From Alphaproteobacteria bacterium (GTDB taxonomy: Bacteria; Pseudomonadota; Alphaproteobacteria; Caulobacterales; Aquidulcibacteraceae): a stretch of 64,000 nt of DNA. Shown piece by piece: positions 26,651 to 34,719 of this stretch (the stretch's first letter is position 1; the number at the start of each line of letters is the position of its first letter). The stretch covers positions 1 to 64,000 of the forward strand of contig JAGWZE010000001.1 in the NCBI GenBank assembly GCA_018969015.1, written 5' to 3'. The notes beneath the pieces are model-generated. The model saw only the letters and a program-made list of their open reading frames with translations. It had not been told where the DNA came from and did no database searches. Position numbers and translations under genes: made by a program.

Positions 26651-27964
26651 ATGCTGCGTTTCGTCGTGTCCCCGCTCGTCGCCTTGCTCGCCGCCACGCT
26701 TTTGGCGACGCCAGCGCGGGCGCAATCGCAACACCTGGATGCGCCGCCGCCGATCACCGCAACGAACTCCGCGCAAGCGCCACAGACGAGCGACGCCGAT
26801 CCCCAGGCGCGCCTCGACATTCGCCAGGGCGTCGTCCGTGCACGCGCGTTCCTCGGCCTGCACGACTACCGCAACGCGCGGGCCGAGGTGGCGATCATTC
26901 TGGCCTCCCATCCCGACGAGGTCGGCGCGCTGCGCACGCGCGCCAGCATCGAGGAGGCGACGGGGCGCTGGCGGCAAGCCGCCGTCGATTGGGCGCGCGT
27001 CGCGACTCTCACGGCGGATCCGGCGGCTGCCGCGCGCCGCGACGCGCTCGTGCGCGCCCATCCCTCGTACGCCGGCCTCACCGGCTTCTTCGAGGGCTCC
27101 TCGGGCGCCGACGAAATGAGCGGCGTTCGCTTGACTTTCGCGCGCCGTCCTCTCGACGCGCCGGAATGGACCGCCGCGCTCGAGCACCGATCCGCCCACG
27201 CCGATCAGGCCACGCGCCTCGATGGATCCATCGGCCCCATCGAAACGAGTAGGCGCAAGCTCGACGTCGAGGTCGCTGACACGCTCGTAGCCGGGCGCGT
27301 TGGCCTCCGCCTCGTCGCCACCGACGACACACTCGGCGCGGGCGCGAGCTTCCGCCGCCTCCGCCCCTGGGGATTCGTCGAGGCGAGCGCCATGTACCAC
27401 GACCCCTACTGGCCCTACGCCGCCGCGCTCGCGAGCGACGCGACGTCGGATCATGTCGACTTTGGCGCCGACGTGACCCGTGGGCGTTGGTCCGTGCGCG
27501 GTCGTATCGGCGTCGCGACCTACGCTGTCGACGGCGAAGACGACGTTGCGCGATCCACGAGGGGCGCGCTGGCCATGGAGTACGCGTTCGGGGACCGCAC
27601 CGCGCCTGCGCCGTGGCGGCTTACGCTTGCCTTGGATCGGGAGGCGTTCTTCGCCGTCAAGCGCCGGCCGGGACCGGGCGGCGCGCCCTTCGCCCCGATC
27701 GACGTGGCCGACCGCTTCATTCTCTCCGCGGGGACGGCGAAAACCTTCGGCGATCCGGACCGACGACATTCCACGATCGCCTTCGGCTATCGCCGTGACA
27801 CCGAGAACGACACCCAGGGCCCGTATGGCTTCATCCTCACGGAAACGCCGATCGGCTCCAACGTCCGCCTTGGGTTGCGCGCCGAGTACAGCGACGTCGC
27901 GACGCGCGGCGTCTCCACCCAGCCCTATGGGTTCGCCGAAATCTACCTTCGAAGGACATTTTGA
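26651..27964 (+). CDS. pelB: PelB-type outer-membrane beta-barrel with short TPR-like start (stand-alone)
   Basis: 437 residues. The ATG at 26651 gives a clear signal peptide (MLRFVVSPLVALLAATLLAT, cut after PARAQ) with an AAGAGGA ribosome site. Residues about 45-135 are a short helical TPR-like stretch ('ARAFLGLHDYRNARAEVAII'). The rest alternates as an outer-membrane barrel and ends in 'EIYLRRTF', with the terminal Phe of a BAM signal. 'RDTENDTQGPYG' and repeated Arg/Glu/Asp strands suit a charged export pore. In Pseudomonas, PelB is one protein of about 1200 residues: a long periplasmic TPR followed by a barrel. Here the barrel is separate, and a TPR protein is encoded at 34709. Its place directly after pelA and before pelD supports the assignment, although family similarity is remote. 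Confidence 0.72.
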   Translation: MLRFVVSPLVALLAATLLATPARAQSQHLDAPPPITATNSAQAPQTSDADPQARLDIRQGVVRARAFLGLHDYRNARAEVAIILASHPDEVGALRTRASIEEATGRWRQAAVDWARVATLTADPAAAARRDALVRAHPSYAGLTGFFEGSSGADEMSGVRLTFARRPLDAPEWTAALEHRSAHADQATRLDGSIGPIETSRRKLDVEVADTLVAGRVGLRLVATDDTLGAGASFRRLRPWGFVEASAMYHDPYWPYAAALASDATSDHVDFGADVTRGRWSVRGRIGVATYAVDGEDDVARSTRGALAMEYAFGDRTAPAPWRLTLALDREAFFAVKRRPGPGGAPFAPIDVADRFILSAGTAKTFGDPDRRHSTIAFGYRRDTENDTQGPYGFILTETPIGSNVRLGLRAEYSDVATRGVSTQPYGFAEIYLRRTF

Positions 27965-27970
27965 CGCCGC

Positions 27971-27984
27971 TTGATCTTGATCAA
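27971..27984 (+). promoter_or_regulatory. Perfect FNR/FixK-type box in the pelB-pelD gap
   Basis: TTGAT-CTTG-ATCAA is an exact match to the FNR/FixK consensus, sitting in the 28-base gap between the barrel gene and pelD. It could place pelDEFG under a second, internal low-oxygen-type promoter, in which case the translation start of pelD may be the ATG at 28020 or 28086. Confidence 0.65.
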
Positions 27985-27992
27985 GCCCGGCG

Positions 27993-28970
27993 ATGCCCCC
28001 GACGTTCAGTGAATTCTCCATGGAATCCTCGAACGCTCCGTTTTCGGACTTTTCCTCACCTTCCAGCTCGCTTCGGCGCTGCGCCATGGAGATCGGCGTT
28101 TCGCTCGCCGTCCTCGTCGCTCTCGACCGGCTCGTGTTCCACGGCGCGCTTGCGACGCTCGCCCCGCATCCGTTCTGGATCATCGTCCTGTTCGCCGCGG
28201 TCCAGTATGGCGCCTGGGGCGGGGCGATCGGCGCGGCGGCGGCCTCCCTCGCGCTGTACGCCCGCGGCGTCCCTCACCGCGGCGCCGAGGACTTTTTCGA
28301 GTACACCTCAACGATCCTGGCGCTTCCCGCGATGTGGCTGCTCGCCGCCGTTGCGTTCGGCGGCCTGAGATCGCTTCACATCCGCAAGTTGCGCGCGCTC
28401 GAAGCCCGGCTGGACGAAACTCTGAGTCACGCCAACACCATCGCAACGGGGTTCACCCGCGCGTGCGGGGAAATCAAGCGCCTGGAGGCGCGGATCGCCA
28501 GCGACACCGCAACCGTCAACACGATCATTCGCGACATCGCGGCGATCGGCGCCGGAGGCCGCGACACCGTGCGCCAGAGTCTCTCGGCCTTCGCACAACA
28601 CTGCCTCGGCACACCCAACATCACGATTTGGATCTTCTCGTCTGATCCCGCCGCCGCCGATGGCACGCTCGACGGGCTGGAGCTTTCGCAGGATGTGACG
28701 ACGACGCTGTTCGAGCAGAGGCGGGCGGCCGTGATCGCGGGCCTGCCGGACGATATCGCCGTCGCGGCGCCGATCGTCGCTGCCGACGACATAAGCGGAC
28801 TCCTGATCGTCTGGCGGATCGACGATCTCAGCCCGACCGATGCGGCGCATCTGGGCCGGCGCGCGGAGCTGCTCGGGCTTGCGCTCGGCGTTCTGCTGGA
28901 GCCGCAATTGTCTCCTTCTCCGGTCGTCGCTTTCCACCCCGCCTTCAAGAGGGTTTCGCGTGAGTCCTGA
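27993..28970 (+). CDS. pelD: PelD-like inner-membrane GAF protein without GGDEF domain
   Basis: 325 residues from the ATG at 27993; ATGs at 28020 and 28086 are alternatives, the latter directly before the first membrane segment. Hydrophobic segments at about 32-50, 57-88 and 105-125 are followed by a coiled coil (about 128-170) and a GAF fold (about 178-300). Gene order before pelE and pelF, and this architecture, match PelD, the synthase's regulatory subunit. Pseudomonas PelD is longer and ends in a degenerate GGDEF domain that binds c-di-GMP through RxxD. That domain is missing here. An RIDD tetrad (275-278) sits inside the GAF and is probably fortuitous. If it is PelD, activation must differ from the Pseudomonas scheme. 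Confidence 0.72.
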   Translation: MPPTFSEFSMESSNAPFSDFSSPSSSLRRCAMEIGVSLAVLVALDRLVFHGALATLAPHPFWIIVLFAAVQYGAWGGAIGAAAASLALYARGVPHRGAEDFFEYTSTILALPAMWLLAAVAFGGLRSLHIRKLRALEARLDETLSHANTIATGFTRACGEIKRLEARIASDTATVNTIIRDIAAIGAGGRDTVRQSLSAFAQHCLGTPNITIWIFSSDPAAADGTLDGLELSQDVTTTLFEQRRAAVIAGLPDDIAVAAPIVAADDISGLLIVWRIDDLSPTDAAHLGRRAELLGLALGVLLEPQLSPSPVVAFHPAFKRVSRES

Positions 28971-29859
28971 GCGTTTTCCCTGGGGCGACGTCGCGGCGCT
29001 GGGGGCGCTCGCGGCCGGCCTGAGCCTGATCGACGGTCTCGCCGGGACGATGAGCGCCCGGGGCGCGGCGCCGGAATGGCTTCCTCTCGTGGTGCGCCTC
29101 TCCGCCGCGGCGCTGGCGGCCTGCGCGATCGCCGGCTTCCGGGACGAAAGAACACGCGGACTCGCGTCTCAACTCGCGATTTGGATGGCGATCGCCGGCG
29201 CACTGGGCGCCGCCATCTGGGTCGCCGTCGTCGCCGCGGAGGCCGTCCGCGGCGAACCACGACCGCTCTTCTCAGCGGCGATCGACGCCGAAATCGACGA
29301 CGATCCCGTCGAGGCCCTCGCGGCGATCGCCGGATCGATCCAGGACGGCCGGGTTCGCCTTGACGGCGCGAGCACGGTGCAGCCCCTGTGCGACGTCCTC
29401 GCGGACGCGTCGACCGCATCTCAACTTCGCGCCCTTGCCGCGCTCGCACAGAACTACCACGCCGGCATGGCGCATGCGCTTTCGCTGGCGCTGAGCCGCG
29501 GCCAATCCTCCGTACGCGTTCTTGCAGCCACGGCGCTCGCTAAGCTCAGCCAGAGCTATGGCGCTCGCGTCGACGCACGCGCCGCGCACCCGCCCGCGAC
29601 AACGGCACAATGGGTCGCGCTCGGACAGTCACGGCTTGATTTTGCCCTGTCCGGGCTCTTGAACGACGATCGCCGGTCGACGGTCCTCGAACAGGCCGAA
29701 GTGGCGTTCGCCGCCGCGCTCGCGCTCGATGCAAGCGTCACGTCGGCTCAGGTCGGCGCCGCCGCCAGCCGCCGCGCTCGGCGCACACGCCCTCTCGTCG
29801 CAATTGCCCCACAGCCGAAGCCGGTGTCCACGTTTGGTCAAATGAGGCCCGTGCAATGA
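28960..29859 (+). CDS. pelE: PelE-like membrane protein with helical repeats
   Basis: 299 residues from a GTG at 28960 that overlaps the end of pelD by 11 bases. Three hydrophobic segments lie in the first 105 residues ('AALGALAAGLSLIDGLAG', 'LVVRLSAAALAACAIAG', 'LAIWMAIAGALGAAIWVAVV'), followed by a cytoplasmic helical region with TPR-like alpha-alpha units up to about 280. Pseudomonas PelE has a similar size and plan (membrane helices then TPR) and helps bind PelD, PelF and PelG into the synthase complex. Sequence similarity is weak, so the call rests on order, size and topology. Its TGA overlaps the ATG of pelF (ATGA), indicating coupled translation. Confidence 0.72.
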   Translation: MSPERFPWGDVAALGALAAGLSLIDGLAGTMSARGAAPEWLPLVVRLSAAALAACAIAGFRDERTRGLASQLAIWMAIAGALGAAIWVAVVAAEAVRGEPRPLFSAAIDAEIDDDPVEALAAIAGSIQDGRVRLDGASTVQPLCDVLADASTASQLRALAALAQNYHAGMAHALSLALSRGQSSVRVLAATALAKLSQSYGARVDARAAHPPATTAQWVALGQSRLDFALSGLLNDDRRSTVLEQAEVAFAAALALDASVTSAQVGAAASRRARRTRPLVAIAPQPKPVSTFGQMRPVQ

Positions 29860-31340
29860 CCAGGGCCGACGTCTGCCTGATCCTTGAAGGCGCCTATCCG
29901 TTCGTGGCGGGCGGCGTTTCGGGATGGACGCAAGCGCTGATCGAAGCGGCGCCGCACTTGAGCTTCCACCTCGTTTCGATCATGCCGGATCAGACACCGC
30001 GTGAAGCGAAGTACACCGTCCCGCCCAATGTCGTGGCCTGGACCACGCTCGCCCTCGACAGCGGCGCTCCGGGCCGGCGCGCGACAAGCGCCGATCATCG
30101 CCTCGTCGCCGAGGTCGGCGCGCAGGTGGAATCCCTGATCCTGCGGCCAACGACCAGCGACCTGAACCGGCTCGTGCAAACCCTCGCCGCGAGCAACATC
30201 GGCCAGTCCGCCCTTCTGGACAGTCGCGCCGGATGGCGCGCGATGGAGGCGGCGGCCACGCGGTTTCTTCCGGATGCGCCGCTTCTGGACTTCTTCTGGA
30301 CATGGCGTGTCATGCTGCGCAGCCTGATCGCGATCCTCGGCGCGCCGCTGCCAGATGCCTCCGTCTATCATGCGATCTCGACCGGCTATGCCGGCCTCCT
30401 CGGCGCGCGCGCGGCGCTGACGACCGGACGGCCTTTGGTCCTGACGGAGCATGGAATATACACCAACGAACGACGCATCGAGCTGTGCCTCGCCGACTGG
30501 CTCTACGACACCGGCGCCCAGGGATATTCCATCACCGAGCGCCTGTGCGCCCTGCGCGACTTCTGGACCGCGCTCTTCGCTTCGTTGTCGCGCCTCACCT
30601 ACGATGCGGCCAGCGAGATCGTGACGTTGTATCGTGGCAATCAGGTGCTTCAGCTCGCGGACGGCGCCGCGCCGGACAAGCTGCGCGTGATCCCGAACGG
30701 CGTCGACGTCGCGCGCTGGTCGGCGGTTCGCCGCATCCCGAGCCCCCTTCGCCGCCCCACCATCGCTCTGATCGGCCGGGTGGTGCCGATCAAGGATGTC
30801 CGCACCTTCATCCTTGCCTGCGCCGCGCTCCGCCGGCAGGCGCCGAACCTCGAGGCCTTGATCATCGGCCCCGACGATGAAGATCCCACCTACGCCGCCG
30901 ATTGCCGCAAGCTCGCGCGCGCCGAGGGCTTGGACTCCTGCCTGCGCTTCACCGGTCGCGCCGACGTGGCGTCCTTCCTCCCGCGCATCGACGTCTGTGT
31001 GCTGACGAGCATCTCCGAAGCGCAACCGCTCGTGGTCCTTGAGGCGGGCGCCGCCGGCATCCCGAGCGTGACGACCGATGTGGGATGCTGCCGCGACCTG
31101 ATCGAAGGATCGCCCGGCGACGACGTTACGGGCCACGGCGGGATCGTCACGCCCATCGGCGATTCCGCGATGATCGCGCGGGCTGTGGGGCGCCTGCTGG
31201 CCGACGATGCGTTGCGCCTGCAGATGGGCGAGGTGATGCGCCGTCGCGTCCATCGCTCGTATGACAAGACGCGGATCGACCGGATCTACAATGATCTCTA
31301 CGCCGCCTATCTGTCCGGCGGCGCGGCGAAGGTTGCTTGA
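29856..31340 (+). CDS. pelF: PelF glycosyltransferase (GT4, UDP-GalNAc-type polymerase)
   Basis: 494 residues, very close to PelF of other bacteria. It opens with 'DVCLILEGAYPFVAGGVSGW', the PelF hallmark, and carries 'LTEHGIYTNERRIEL', 'VIPNGVDVARW', 'ALIGRVVPIKDVRTF' and the GT4 EX7E motif 'SEAQPLVVLE' (Glu388, Glu396). It has a GT-B fold without membrane segments or signal peptide and is expected to be cytoplasmic. It should polymerise the Pel chain from UDP-GalNAc/UDP-GlcNAc and pass it to PelG. ATGA overlap with pelE and a single base before the pelG GTG show a tight operon. This is the surest marker that the locus is Pel. Confidence 0.95.
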   Translation: MTRADVCLILEGAYPFVAGGVSGWTQALIEAAPHLSFHLVSIMPDQTPREAKYTVPPNVVAWTTLALDSGAPGRRATSADHRLVAEVGAQVESLILRPTTSDLNRLVQTLAASNIGQSALLDSRAGWRAMEAAATRFLPDAPLLDFFWTWRVMLRSLIAILGAPLPDASVYHAISTGYAGLLGARAALTTGRPLVLTEHGIYTNERRIELCLADWLYDTGAQGYSITERLCALRDFWTALFASLSRLTYDAASEIVTLYRGNQVLQLADGAAPDKLRVIPNGVDVARWSAVRRIPSPLRRPTIALIGRVVPIKDVRTFILACAALRRQAPNLEALIIGPDDEDPTYAADCRKLARAEGLDSCLRFTGRADVASFLPRIDVCVLTSISEAQPLVVLEAGAAGIPSVTTDVGCCRDLIEGSPGDDVTGHGGIVTPIGDSAMIARAVGRLLADDALRLQMGEVMRRRVHRSYDKTRIDRIYNDLYAAYLSGGAAKVA

Positions 31341-31341
31341 G

Positions 31342-32760
31342 GTGGCGGGCATTGGCTTCTCCCTCGAGCGTATGGCGGCGTCCGACGACCTGACGAACGT
31401 GTCGGGGGCCTATGTCGCGGGGATGCTGGTGGTCTCGGGGCCCTGGATCTTCACGGCGCTGGCAATTGCGGGTGTGTCGACGATCGCGGACGCATCGCAG
31501 GCGATGATCCAGGACTTCCGGACCATCCTGATCTACGATTTCCTCCTTTCCAGCATGATCTCGGCGCCGCTCGCCCTTTCGGTCACGCGCTTCCTGGCGG
31601 ATGAACTTTACGCGAAACGGCGCGGCGCGCTGCAGAGCGCCTGGGTCGTCGCAGTGGGACTGTTCGCGCTGATCGGCTCGATCGTCGTGGCTCCCGTTTT
31701 CGGCGTTCTGCTCAAGGGGCCGCTCGCCACGGCGGCCACGACGACGTTCTTCCTCCTCGGCGCCCTGTGGCTGACGATCCCCTTCGCCGGTGTGCTGCGG
31801 CGCCACGTCTCGATCACTGTGGCGTTCCTGGCGGGGATGTCGGTCACGATCGCGCTCGCACACGCTCCGCGCACGCACGATGTCGCCACGCTCCTCAACG
31901 CCTTCAGCGTCGGCCTTGCGGTCGCCGTTGGCGTCCTCGTCATGCGCACCACGGCGGAGTTTGGCGCGTCGGTCAGGTTCGAACCGCGCTTGCTGCGCGC
32001 CTACGCCCGCTACTGGGAGCTGCCGGTCATCGGTCTGTGCACCACGCTTGGCGGCTGGGTCGACAAGATCATCATGTGGGCCAGCGGCGGGAACGGCGTG
32101 GTCACGCTGAGCGCGGGCGGCTTCCCCACGATGCCGGATTATGACTCCGCCCTGTTCTGGGCCCAGCTTACGGCCATCCCGGTCATGGCGGTCTTCTTCG
32201 TCAACGTCGAACCGAGTTTCTACCGGCTCTACCGACGCTTCTACGGATCATTCGGCCGCAAGGCCTCGCAGCGCGAAGTGCGGCTTCGCCAGAAGGCGCT
32301 GGATGACTTTGCAACGAGAAGCGCGCTGGCGCTCCTTGGCGCCGGAATCCTGATCACCGCCACCGCGGTGATCTTCAGCTACGAAGCCGTTGCGCATTTT
32401 GATCTCCAGCCGGGCCTCGCGGGAACGCTGCGCGCAGCGCTGTTCGGCGTCGCGTTCCAGACAGCCGCCCTGGTCTGCCTGTGCTTTCTCCTCTATTTCG
32501 ATCTGCGGCGGCACGCGCTCGCCATCGCTCTCGTCGGCGTCGTGACCAACGCCGGATTCACGCTCGTTCTCCTGCCCTTTGGGCCTGCGCTTCACGGATA
32601 CGGGTACCTGGCTTCGGCGGTGACGACGTTCCTCTTTGCGTTTGCAACGCTCACGCGGGAGACGGCATGGCTCACCTACCACGCCTTCGTCACGACGAAC
32701 GAGTCTGCACGCCCCTCAACGCACGGTGCGCGGAGCGCCGTGCGACCCGATCCGATTTGA
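31342..32760 (+). CDS. pelG: PelG inner-membrane exopolysaccharide transporter
   Basis: 472 residues from a GTG at 31342, one base after the pelF stop. The start is fixed by the family N-terminus, here 'MAGIGFSLERM', followed by 'VSGPWIFTALAIAG'. About twelve hydrophobic segments cover the length, as expected for the MOP/Wzx-like PelG family. 'PDYDSALFWAQLTAIPVMAVFFV' and 'LYRRFYGSF' are typical family stretches. It should form the membrane channel that moves the PelF product to the periplasm. The epimerase gene follows after about 100 bases, so the operon may continue. Confidence 0.94.
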   Translation: MAGIGFSLERMAASDDLTNVSGAYVAGMLVVSGPWIFTALAIAGVSTIADASQAMIQDFRTILIYDFLLSSMISAPLALSVTRFLADELYAKRRGALQSAWVVAVGLFALIGSIVVAPVFGVLLKGPLATAATTTFFLLGALWLTIPFAGVLRRHVSITVAFLAGMSVTIALAHAPRTHDVATLLNAFSVGLAVAVGVLVMRTTAEFGASVRFEPRLLRAYARYWELPVIGLCTTLGGWVDKIIMWASGGNGVVTLSAGGFPTMPDYDSALFWAQLTAIPVMAVFFVNVEPSFYRLYRRFYGSFGRKASQREVRLRQKALDDFATRSALALLGAGILITATAVIFSYEAVAHFDLQPGLAGTLRAALFGVAFQTAALVCLCFLLYFDLRRHALAIALVGVVTNAGFTLVLLPFGPALHGYGYLASAVTTFLFAFATLTRETAWLTYHAFVTTNESARPSTHGARSAVRPDPI

Positions 32761-32861
32761 CATAGCGCAATCTCGCACCGTTCGCGTCCCCTATCGTCGC
32801 GCGGCTGGCGACCTTCCCGTCCGGGGCCGGTCGTTCGATCAGCAAAGCGGATTTCCCGGTC

Positions 32862-33848
32862 ATGGCGCGATTTCTTGTTACGGGCGGGGCAGGCTTCATC
32901 GGGTCTCATCTGGTCGATGACCTTCTGCGGAACGGGCACGACGTGCGGGTTCTGGACAATCTGTCCACGGGCTCTCGCCAGAATGTTTCTCCGGATGCGG
33001 AGTTTCTCTTTGCGGACGTTCGTGACGCCGAGGCGGTCCGCGCCGCCATGGCAGGCGTCGACGGCTGCTTCCATCTCGCGGCGATCGCTTCGGTCCAGGC
33101 CGCCAACACCGATTGGTTCGGCACACACCAGACCAACCTCAGCGGCGCCGTCGCCGTCTTCGAGGGCGCCCTGCGCGCCCGTCAAGGCCCTCTCCCCGTC
33201 GTCTACGCTTCGTCCGCGGCGGTCTACGGCGAGGCTCGGCGCCATCCGCTGACGGAGCGTGCGCCGACGCGTCCGATCACCGCCTATGGCGCGGACAAGC
33301 TGGGATGCGAGCTCCACGCCGCCGCCGCCGCGAGGACGCATGGCGTGAGCACCGTCGGGCTGCGCTTCTTCAACGTGTACGGGCCGCGCCAGGACCCGCG
33401 ATCGCCCTATTCCGGCGTCATCTCGATCTTCGCCGAGCGTCTCCTGCGCGGCCTGGGCGTCACGATCTTCGGCGATGGCGCGCAGACGCGCGACTTCGTA
33501 TTCGTGGGCGACGTCTGCAAGGCGCTCCAGGCGGCGATGCACGGCGCTTCATGTGGCCGTTCGCTCGTGTTCAATGTCTGCACGGGGCGAGAGACGGCCG
33601 TTCGTGATCTCGCCGACACGATCGCCCGGCTCACGGGCGCGCGCAGCGCGCTCGCGTTCGCGCCGCCGCGCGCAGGGGACATCCACCGATCCGTCGGCGA
33701 TCCGTCCTATCTGGCGCGTGTCCTCGGCGTGTCGCCTTCAACACCGATCGAGACGGGCCTTGTCGAAACCCTGAGCTGGATGGCGAACACGCATGCCTCC
33801 TCTGCCGAACCCCTCCCCGTCGCCGCGCGCAATCCTGTCGCGGCGTAG
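32862..33848 (+). CDS. NAD-dependent UDP-hexose(amine) 4-epimerase, PelX-like
   Basis: 328 residues. Extended SDR with 'TGGAGFIGSHLV', 'DNLSTGSR', 'YASSAAVYGE' and the catalytic pair in 'AYGADKLGCE' (YxxxK), and 'RFFNVYGPRQDP', all typical of GalE/Gne/WbpP epimerases. Within a Pel locus the fitting role is interconversion of UDP-GlcNAc and UDP-GalNAc to supply PelF, as PelX does in Pseudomonas protegens. Substrate choice between Glc/Gal and GlcNAc/GalNAc forms cannot be settled by eye. The 3' end overlaps the next gene by 56 bases, supporting co-transcription. Confidence 0.85.
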   Translation: MARFLVTGGAGFIGSHLVDDLLRNGHDVRVLDNLSTGSRQNVSPDAEFLFADVRDAEAVRAAMAGVDGCFHLAAIASVQAANTDWFGTHQTNLSGAVAVFEGALRARQGPLPVVYASSAAVYGEARRHPLTERAPTRPITAYGADKLGCELHAAAAARTHGVSTVGLRFFNVYGPRQDPRSPYSGVISIFAERLLRGLGVTIFGDGAQTRDFVFVGDVCKALQAAMHGASCGRSLVFNVCTGRETAVRDLADTIARLTGARSALAFAPPRAGDIHRSVGDPSYLARVLGVSPSTPIETGLVETLSWMANTHASSAEPLPVAARNPVAA

Positions 33849-34719
33849 CCTGATGGGCCTTGCCGGTCTGTTGGGGCTGGGCCTTCGTGCAGCGCCGGCC
33901 GCGGCGCGCCAAACGCCGGGCGCGCGGCGACGCATTCCAAGCGATATCGCGTGGGCCGCATACTACGGATCGATGGCGCCGCCGGACGCCTTCGGCGCCT
34001 ACGCGCTCGTCGTTCTCGATCCCAATTACCCCTTTCCCATAACCGACGTGACCGCATGCGGCGCGATGGCGCTCGGGTATGTCTCGGTCGGCGAGTTCAG
34101 CACGACGGGCCGCTTCGCGCCGCAGCTTGCAGACACGAGCCCCCTCGTGAAGGAGAACCCGAATTGGCCCGGCAGCTTCGTCGTCGACGTGCGGTCGCCG
34201 TCCTGGCGACGATTCATTGTCGAGACGGTCACGCCGCAGGTGCTTGCGCAGGGCTTCACCGGGATCTTTCTCGACACGCTGGATTCGGCGTTGCACCTGG
34301 AGGAACTGGAGCCTGACCGCTACCGTGGCATGCGGACAGCCGCCGTTTCGCTCCTCGCCGCGATCCGAGCGCGGTATGGCGACATCCCGATCATGATGAA
34401 CCGCGGCTATCCGCTCCTGCGCGACGTCGATACGATCATCGATGCGGTGCTCGCCGAAAGTCTCGTGACGACCTACGACTTCGCGACACGGCGTTACGGC
34501 CTCGCGACAGACGACGCCGTCGCCAGCCACGCCGCGCTTCTCGATCCGGCACGCACGGCTAGTCCGCCTTTGCCCGTCTTCAGCCTCGACTACTGGGATC
34601 CCGAAGACATCGACGGTGTCCGCGCAATCTACGCCCGCGAACGCGCGATGAACCATACGCCTTATGTCGGCACGATCCTGCTGGATCGTGTCCTTCCGGA
34701 GCCCCCTCGTGGCGCGTGA
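33793..34719 (+). CDS. Stand-alone PelA-type glycoside hydrolase (GH114/GH166-like) with Tat signal
   Basis: 308 residues. The ATG at 33793 gives a twin-arginine signal ('LSRRSLMGLAGLLGLGL' then APAAARQ); a start at 33853 would remove the arginines. The mature part is a TIM barrel with 'GYVSVGEFS', 'GFTGIFLDTLDSA', 'MMNRGYPLLRDV' and 'AVLAESLVTTYDF', which closely parallel the hydrolase domain of PelA. Glu222 in 'AESL' corresponds to the residue I recall as catalytic in PelA. Related domains cut alpha-1,4-galactosaminidic bonds. In Pseudomonas this domain is fused to the deacetylase; here it is separate and should be exported folded to the periplasm. Its end overlaps the next GTG. Confidence 0.85.
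   Translation: MPPLPNPSPSPRAILSRRSLMGLAGLLGLGLRAAPAAARQTPGARRRIPSDIAWAAYYGSMAPPDAFGAYALVVLDPNYPFPITDVTACGAMALGYVSVGEFSTTGRFAPQLADTSPLVKENPNWPGSFVVDVRSPSWRRFIVETVTPQVLAQGFTGIFLDTLDSALHLEELEPDRYRGMRTAAVSLLAAIRARYGDIPIMMNRGYPLLRDVDTIIDAVLAESLVTTYDFATRRYGLATDDAVASHAALLDPARTASPPLPVFSLDYWDPEDIDGVRAIYARERAMNHTPYVGTILLDRVLPEPPRGA

Noticed and set aside
28815-28826. RIDD in the PelD-like protein as a c-di-GMP RxxD site
   Set aside because: It lies at a strand end inside the GAF fold, not in a GGDEF domain; a four-residue match is too weak.
28960-29859. Earlier in-frame start of pelE at 28840
   Set aside because: It would lie deep inside pelD; the GTG at 28960 gives the short overlap typical of this operon.
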